Source: Actinomycetes bacterium | GTDB lineage: Bacteria; Actinomycetota; Acidimicrobiia; Acidimicrobiales; Bog-793 | NCBI GenBank assembly: GCA_021823365.1 | Contig: JAKAOD010000013.1 | Coordinates: forward strand, 1-15,907 | Direction of reading: 5' to 3' | DNA: 15,907 nt | Shown here: positions 13,106 to 15,907 of the stretch, in pieces | Layout of the letters: every line of letters begins with the position of its first letter | Numbering within the stretch: the first letter of the stretch is position 1 | The notes under the pieces: model-generated | What the model was told of the DNA's origin: nothing | Databases searched by the model: none | The model's input: the letters and a program-made list of their open reading frames with translations, nothing else | Translations under genes and position numbers: made by a program

Positions 13106-13138
13106 AACTACTATATTCACGAATAGCTTGACATGCAA
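13106..13138 (-). promoter_or_regulatory. ArsR-gene promoter with palindromic operator in the spacer
   Basis: -35 TTGCAT (13138-13133), a 17-bp spacer and -10 TATAGT (13115-13110). The 12-bp interrupted palindrome TATTC-ac-GAATA (13114-13125) covers part of the -10 and the spacer, where an ArsR-type dimer could repress its own gene. AT-rich against the surrounding sequence. Confidence 0.7.
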
Positions 13139-13156
13139 CTCTGCCTTCCGTACCGT
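13128..13156 (+). promoter_or_regulatory. Divergent promoter for the small basic protein
   Basis: Consensus -35 TTGACA (13128-13133), exactly 17 bp, then -10 TACCGT (13151-13156). The -35 box shares base 13133 with the opposing -35 of the ArsR gene, so RNA polymerase binding at one should interfere with the other. Confidence 0.68.
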
Positions 13157-13177
13157 ACATCGCAGGAGGTGGGTGCG

Positions 13178-13468
13178 GTGGCTTCCTCACAGCTCGAACG
13201 ACTCGCTGCCATGAAGCAGCGGGAGCTTGAGCAGGCGGCCGCCCGCTGGCGCGGGTCGCGCCGGGGCGGGTCGCGCCGGGGCGGGTCGCGCCGGGGCGGG
13301 GCTGAGACCGCCGCGCAGTCAGCAACCGCTCGTCGACAGGCTGGTCCCGCCCGACGCAACGCCCGTGGCTGGCGCGTGCGTGCCGGTGAGGCCCTTGCGC
13401 TCGCCGGTGCCCGACTGGCCGGAATCGACGGCCGAGCCCTCGTCGAGGGCTGGCGGAGGGCCGGGTAG
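13178..13468 (+). CDS. Small Arg/Gly-repeat protein of unknown function
   Basis: A 96-residue, strongly basic protein that I do not recognise. It begins with an amphipathic, Glu/Gln/Arg-rich helix (MASSQLERLAAMKQRELEQ). Three Ser-Arg-Arg-Gly-Gly steps (28-42) follow, encoded by a perfect 15-bp repeat, then an Arg/Ala-rich tail. There is no signal peptide, membrane segment or cysteine. Support for a real gene: a consensus divergent promoter and AGGAGG (13164-13169) 8 nt before the GTG. Against: third-position G/C is lower than in neighbouring genes, and the repeat may have shifted its original form. Its pairing with the ArsR-type gene suggests it is that regulator's target. An RNA- or DNA-binding role is conceivable from composition only. 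Confidence 0.55.
   Translation: MASSQLERLAAMKQRELEQAAARWRGSRRGGSRRGGSRRGGAETAAQSATARRQAGPARRNARGWRVRAGEALALAGARLAGIDGRALVEGWRRAG
13251..13295. repeat. 15-bp tandem repeat in the small protein gene
   Basis: Three perfect copies of gcgggtcgcgccggg start at 13251, 13266 and 13281. In frame, they encode Gly-Ser-Arg-Arg-Gly steps. Confidence 0.92.
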
Positions 13469-13566
13469 CGAAGACGTCAGAGCGGTCGCCAGCCGCAGCA
13501 AGGCAATGGCAGCGCGAGCGCCGGCATCTCGCGTGACGCTTCAACGAGGCGAGCGAGAACCGCCCA

Positions 13567-13586
13567 CGCCCGCGAGCGCTCGGGCG
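13567..13586. terminator. Hairpin between convergent genes
   Basis: CGCCCG (13567-13572) pairs with CGGGCG (13581-13586), and the enclosed segment contains a palindrome of its own. It lies between the convergent small-protein and MFS genes. There is no U-tract. Confidence 0.4.
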
Positions 13587-13597
13587 GGCAGAACGCG

Positions 13598-13633
13598 CCG
13601 GTGGCGAACGCCGGACCGGTGGCAGACGCCGGA
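13598..13633. repeat. Two 18-bp direct repeats
   Basis: Adjacent units ccggtggcgaacgccgga (13598-13615) and ccggtggcagacgccgga (13616-13633) differ at two bases. They lie just beyond the 3' end of the MFS gene. Confidence 0.8.
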
Positions 13634-13656
13634 CGTGATGCGCCGAGCCCAGCGCC

Positions 13657-14946
13657 TCACGCTGCCTGGCCGTCCCCCCCGGCTCTGTCGCCTGCAAGGA
13701 GCCGACCGCTCCCGGCAAGCGGCGGCGTGCTCGGAAGCCGCCGGGCGAGCGCGGCACCCGCCACTGCTGCAGCGAAGCAAGACCCCGCGCCGACGACGAG
13801 GCCGACGCGAGGGTCGGACTCGGCGATGACCCACCCGATGACGGGACCACCGATCGGCGTCGTGCCCTGGAACGCAAGCTGCCACAGCGCGATGGCGCGC
13901 CCGCGCATCGTCGGCACCGAGCTCAGCTGGATGGTCGAGTTGCCCGTGGCGACGAACGACACGCTCGCGTAGCCCACGAAGGCCATCCCGACGTAGGAGA
14001 GCGCGAGCAGTGGCGAGAGCGCCGTGAGGAGGATCGCCAGCCCGAAGCCCCCGGAAGCGACGAGCATCGGCCGGATCCCCGTCCGGCCGCGGCTTGCCGT
14101 GACGAGCCCGCCGAGGACGGCGCCCACCCCCATCGCGCCGGTCAGGAACCCGTAGGCCTCCGAGCCACCGTGAAAGGTGCGCTCGGCGAAGACCGGCAGG
14201 CTCACCTGGAACTCGTAGGCGAGCATGCCGACGAGGCCCATCATGACGAGCGGCACTGCTATCTCCCGGTTTCGCGCGGCGTAGACGAGGCCCTCGCGCA
14301 GCTGGCCCCTCTCCCTCGGGACAGGGACGCTCGGCCTCAGCGTCGAGCGGTCCATGACGAGGAGCGAGGTCACGACGGCGACAAAGCTCGCGGCGTTGAG
14401 CAGGAAGCAGACCCCGTCACCGACCGTCGCGATCAGCACGCCGGCGAGCGCCGGACCGACGGCACGGGCGGCGTTCGAGGTGACGGAGTTCAGCGTCACG
14501 GCGTTTCTCAGCTCGTCCCGCCCGACCATCTCGCGGATGAAGGCCTGGCGCGACGGGGTCTCGAAGGTGTTGTTCAGCCCGAGGACGGCCGCGAGCACGC
14601 AAACCTCCCAGAACCGGACGACTCCGAGGACGGTGAGCAGGCCGAGCGCCAGCGCCTGCACGCCCATCAAGCTCTGGAGCGCGACCATCAGCCGGCGCTT
14701 GTCCACCCGGTCGGCGATCACCCCGCCGTAGGGGGCGAGGAGGAGCACCGGAAGGGTCTGGATGGCGACGACCAGCCCGAGGTCCGTGCTCGAGTGCGTG
14801 AGCGTGAGCACGAGCCATGCCTGGGCAGTCGTCTGCATCCAGGTGCCGGCCAGGGAGACCGACTGGCCGGTGAAGTAGAGCCGGTAGTTGGCGACCTTCA
14901 GCGAGGAGAACGTCCTGCGGCGAAACCGGTGCCACCAGGTCCTCAC
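13657..14946 (-). CDS. MFS transporter, MFS_3/EntS-like exporter
   Basis: A 429-residue major-facilitator transporter of the group that includes the enterobactin exporter EntS and many actinobacterial drug or metabolite exporters. About 10-12 hydrophobic segments are visible. The motif A-like loop GGVIADRVDKRRLM is at 74-87 between the second and third segments. NTFETPSRQAFIREMVGRDELRNA and LNSVTSNAARAVGPALAG are conserved blocks of this group. The C-terminus after about 400 is short, hydrophilic and low-complexity. GTG start at 14946 overlaps the TGA of the MarR gene by 4 nt (GTGA), so translation is coupled. The MarR-exporter arrangement suggests efflux of a small molecule sensed by MarR; the substrate is unknown. 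Confidence 0.92.
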   Translation of the reverse strand: MRTWWHRFRRRTFSSLKVANYRLYFTGQSVSLAGTWMQTTAQAWLVLTLTHSSTDLGLVVAIQTLPVLLLAPYGGVIADRVDKRRLMVALQSLMGVQALALGLLTVLGVVRFWEVCVLAAVLGLNNTFETPSRQAFIREMVGRDELRNAVTLNSVTSNAARAVGPALAGVLIATVGDGVCFLLNAASFVAVVTSLLVMDRSTLRPSVPVPRERGQLREGLVYAARNREIAVPLVMMGLVGMLAYEFQVSLPVFAERTFHGGSEAYGFLTGAMGVGAVLGGLVTASRGRTGIRPMLVASGGFGLAILLTALSPLLALSYVGMAFVGYASVSFVATGNSTIQLSSVPTMRGRAIALWQLAFQGTTPIGGPVIGWVIAESDPRVGLVVGAGSCFAAAVAGAALARRLPSTPPLAGSGRLLAGDRAGGDGQAA

Positions 14947-15443
14947 GAGCGCCGGCCCTTCAGCCGCTCGGCAAGCATCTCGATGACCGAGAGGCCGGAC
15001 CTGAGCTCGGCGAGCTCGCCAGGCGACAGCTCGGCGAGCAGCGCGCTCACGGCGTCGCTCCGCTCGGTGCGGATGCGCTCGTGGAGCCGCCTGCCGGCCG
15101 CGGTGGCGACGACGTTCGCCGAGCGGCGGTCGCTCGGGTCCTGGTGCCTGGCGATGAGGCCCTGGCGCTCGAGGCGCCCGATCACCCGAGAGAGCATCGT
15201 CGGGTTCATGCCTTCGGACCGGGCGATCTCCGAGATGCCGACCGGCCCGCGCCGCGCCGTCGTCGCGAGAACGGTGGTCTCGGTCGAGGTCAGCGCCGCG
15301 CCGGCCCTCGTGCGCTCGAGGCGCCGCGAGAGACGGAACACCGCCATCCGCAGCCGGACCGCGAGGTCGTCGTCCGCCGGGTCGCTGCTCGTCACGATCC
15401 CGCCCGCCCCGCCGGTCGTCCTCGCCGCCGCAGCTTCCGCCAT
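14943..15443 (-). CDS. MarR-family transcriptional regulator
   Basis: A 166-residue winged-helix regulator of the MarR family, dimeric and usually a ligand-released repressor. The DNA-binding core runs from about 53 to 117: LTSTETTVLATTARRGPVGISEIA, recognition helix NPTMLSRVIGRLERQGL (80-96) and wing DPSDRRSANV (102-111). Flanking helices (25-50 and 120-160) supply dimerisation. ATG 15443 is preferred over a TTG at 15461 because GAGGG (15452-15448) precedes it. It is the first gene of a two-gene operon with the MFS exporter and probably represses its own promoter, where a palindrome is visible. Confidence 0.92.
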   Translation of the reverse strand: MAEAAAARTTGGAGGIVTSSDPADDDLAVRLRMAVFRLSRRLERTRAGAALTSTETTVLATTARRGPVGISEIARSEGMNPTMLSRVIGRLERQGLIARHQDPSDRRSANVVATAAGRRLHERIRTERSDAVSALLAELSPGELAELRSGLSVIEMLAERLKGRRS

Positions 15444-15462
15444 CGCACCCTCACGAATCAAT

Positions 15463-15488
15463 TTGCTTGCCGAACAGCAACTACTTTA
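15463..15488 (-). promoter_or_regulatory. MarR-operon promoter and candidate operator
   Basis: TAAAGT (15488-15483) is a -10 candidate, and an inverted repeat TTGCT-N8-AGCAA (15463-15480, 18 bp overall) lies just downstream near the predicted start site. The size matches typical MarR operators. The AT-rich composition contrasts with the flanks. Confidence 0.5.
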
Positions 15489-15491
15489 GCG

Positions 15492-15630
15492 CGGCGTGCT
15501 CGGCGTGCTCGGCGTGCACGCTGCGGGCGATGGGCGCAGGAAGCGCGCTGCGGGCGGTGCGGGCGGTGCGGGCGGTGCGGTCGCTGTGGTCGCTGTGGTC
15601 GGTACGGTCGCTGTGGTCGGTGCGGTCGGG
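15492..15630. repeat. Degenerate 9-bp repeat tracts
   Basis: Three units of cggcgtgct (15492-15518, last base variant) are followed, after a 31-bp gap, by nine 9-bp units (15550-15630). The first three of these are identical gcgggcggt, and the rest drift through gcggtcgct, gtggtcgct and gtggtcggt. No gene is supported here; the long open frames on both strands are products of the 9-bp period. Confidence 0.85.
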
Positions 15631-15798
15631 GGAGACGGTTGGCTGCAGCGCCGAGGTGGAGGGGGGCTCTCTCCCCTCGCGCCGATGGCTCTTGCGCTCG
15701 AGGTCCGCGCGCGTGCGCGTCACGCGTCGGGCCGACGGTCGGCACAGCGGTGAGGTTCGGCGATCGGGCCAGCCTGAGCTCGTGTTGAGAAACCGCCT
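15631..15798. other. Intergenic sequence before the transposase end
   Basis: Non-coding in appearance. The stretch at about 15779-15797 (gtgttgagaaaccgcc and neighbours), just past the transposase stop, is where the terminal inverted repeat of an insertion sequence would be expected. Its partner end lies outside the window, so this cannot be confirmed. Confidence 0.4.
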
Positions 15799-15907
15799 TC
15801 ACGCCCAGTTGTAGGGCGTCACGTCTCCGCCAGCGTCCCGGGCCAGGCGCCGGGCCATGAGCCCGACCATCGCCCATTGGACCATCGCCTCGGAGTGCGC
15901 GATCGTC
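15799..15907 (-). CDS. C-terminus of a probable IS5-like transposase (partial)
   Basis: The last 35 codons of a gene that enters from the right edge and ends in TGA at 15801-15799. The residues include SEAMVQWAMVGLMARRLAR, which resembles the C-terminal helix of IS5-family (IS427-like) transposases of actinomycetes, as I recall them. Third positions are strongly G/C-biased (only three of 35 codons end in A or T), so the segment is coding. The catalytic DDE residues would lie outside the window, so the family call is tentative and activity cannot be judged. Confidence 0.6.
   Translation of the reverse strand, partial: TIAHSEAMVQWAMVGLMARRLARDAGGDVTPYNWA

Noticed and set aside
13101..13877. 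Upstream extension of the ArsR-type frame to 13877
   Set aside because: The extension is Arg/Ser/Pro-rich, crosses a strong promoter and repeats, and overlaps other genes; the promoter and homology place the start at 13100.
15458..15877. 139-codon minus-strand and 115-codon plus-strand frames at the right end
   Set aside because: Both are low-complexity products of the 9-bp repeats (Arg-Pro-His and Val-Arg-Ala steps), and the former overlaps the transposase end in another frame.

Overview
The window is GC-rich DNA from a high-GC Gram-positive bacterium, most likely an actinomycete in the broad sense (Actinomycetota). The pointers are the strong G/C bias at third codon positions, the GTG starts, a cell-wall-binding-repeat (CWB2) surface protein, a DtxR-type metalloregulator, several apparently leaderless promoters (a TANNNT -10 hexamer 6-9 nt before the start codon) and an attenuator-controlled tryptophanyl-tRNA synthetase. 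I cannot name the genus. No plasmid or phage backbone is visible. The only mobile-element trace is the end of a probable IS5-like transposase at the right edge.

Layout, left to right. A 9-bp tandem array (166-264) precedes a leaderless Gfo/Idh/MocA oxidoreductase (304-1281) and a DJ-1/PfpI protein (1360-1923). Facing them on the minus strand is trpS (2074-3144). Its 5' leader encodes a 13-codon Trp-Trp peptide followed by mutually exclusive hairpins, a textbook ribosome-mediated attenuator. Next, also on the minus strand, is a ferric-iron ABC importer transcribed fbpA-fbpB-fbpC (7177 down to 3360). The fbpB/fbpC junction is a four-copy 11-bp repeat that forms a chain of tiny ATGA-coupled reading frames. 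A DtxR/MntR-family regulator (7289-7984) is divergent from fbpA and is the obvious candidate controller of the importer. A large inverted repeat containing both stop codons separates it from a 631-residue CWB2 protein (8035-9930, minus), which has an unusual heptad-repeat N-terminus and a hairpin-rich leader.

After a 553-bp divergent intergenic region comes a leaderless amidase-signature hydrolase (10484-11935). Six perfect 19-bp repeats lie between it and a convergent ArsR-type regulator with a long extra N-terminal domain (12087-13100). That regulator is divergent, through overlapping -35 boxes, from a small Arg/Gly-repeat protein of unknown function (13178-13468). A MarR regulator and an MFS exporter (15443 down to 13657) form a GTGA-overlapping two-gene operon. 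The right end is a degenerate 9-bp repeat tract followed by the transposase C-terminus.

Two themes run through the window. First, several regulators sit beside likely targets: DtxR with the iron importer, MarR with the exporter, ArsR with the small basic protein, and the Trp leader peptide with trpS. Second, short tandem repeats (units of 9, 11, 15, 18 and 19 bp) occur in most intergenic regions and some coding regions, which suggests a replication-slippage-prone genome. The trpS attenuator is the strongest single discovery. The sequence gives the complete architecture: extended -10, near-leaderless Trp-Trp peptide, 1:2 stem, 2:3 antiterminator, 3:4 terminator-like stem and an SD-proximal hairpin.
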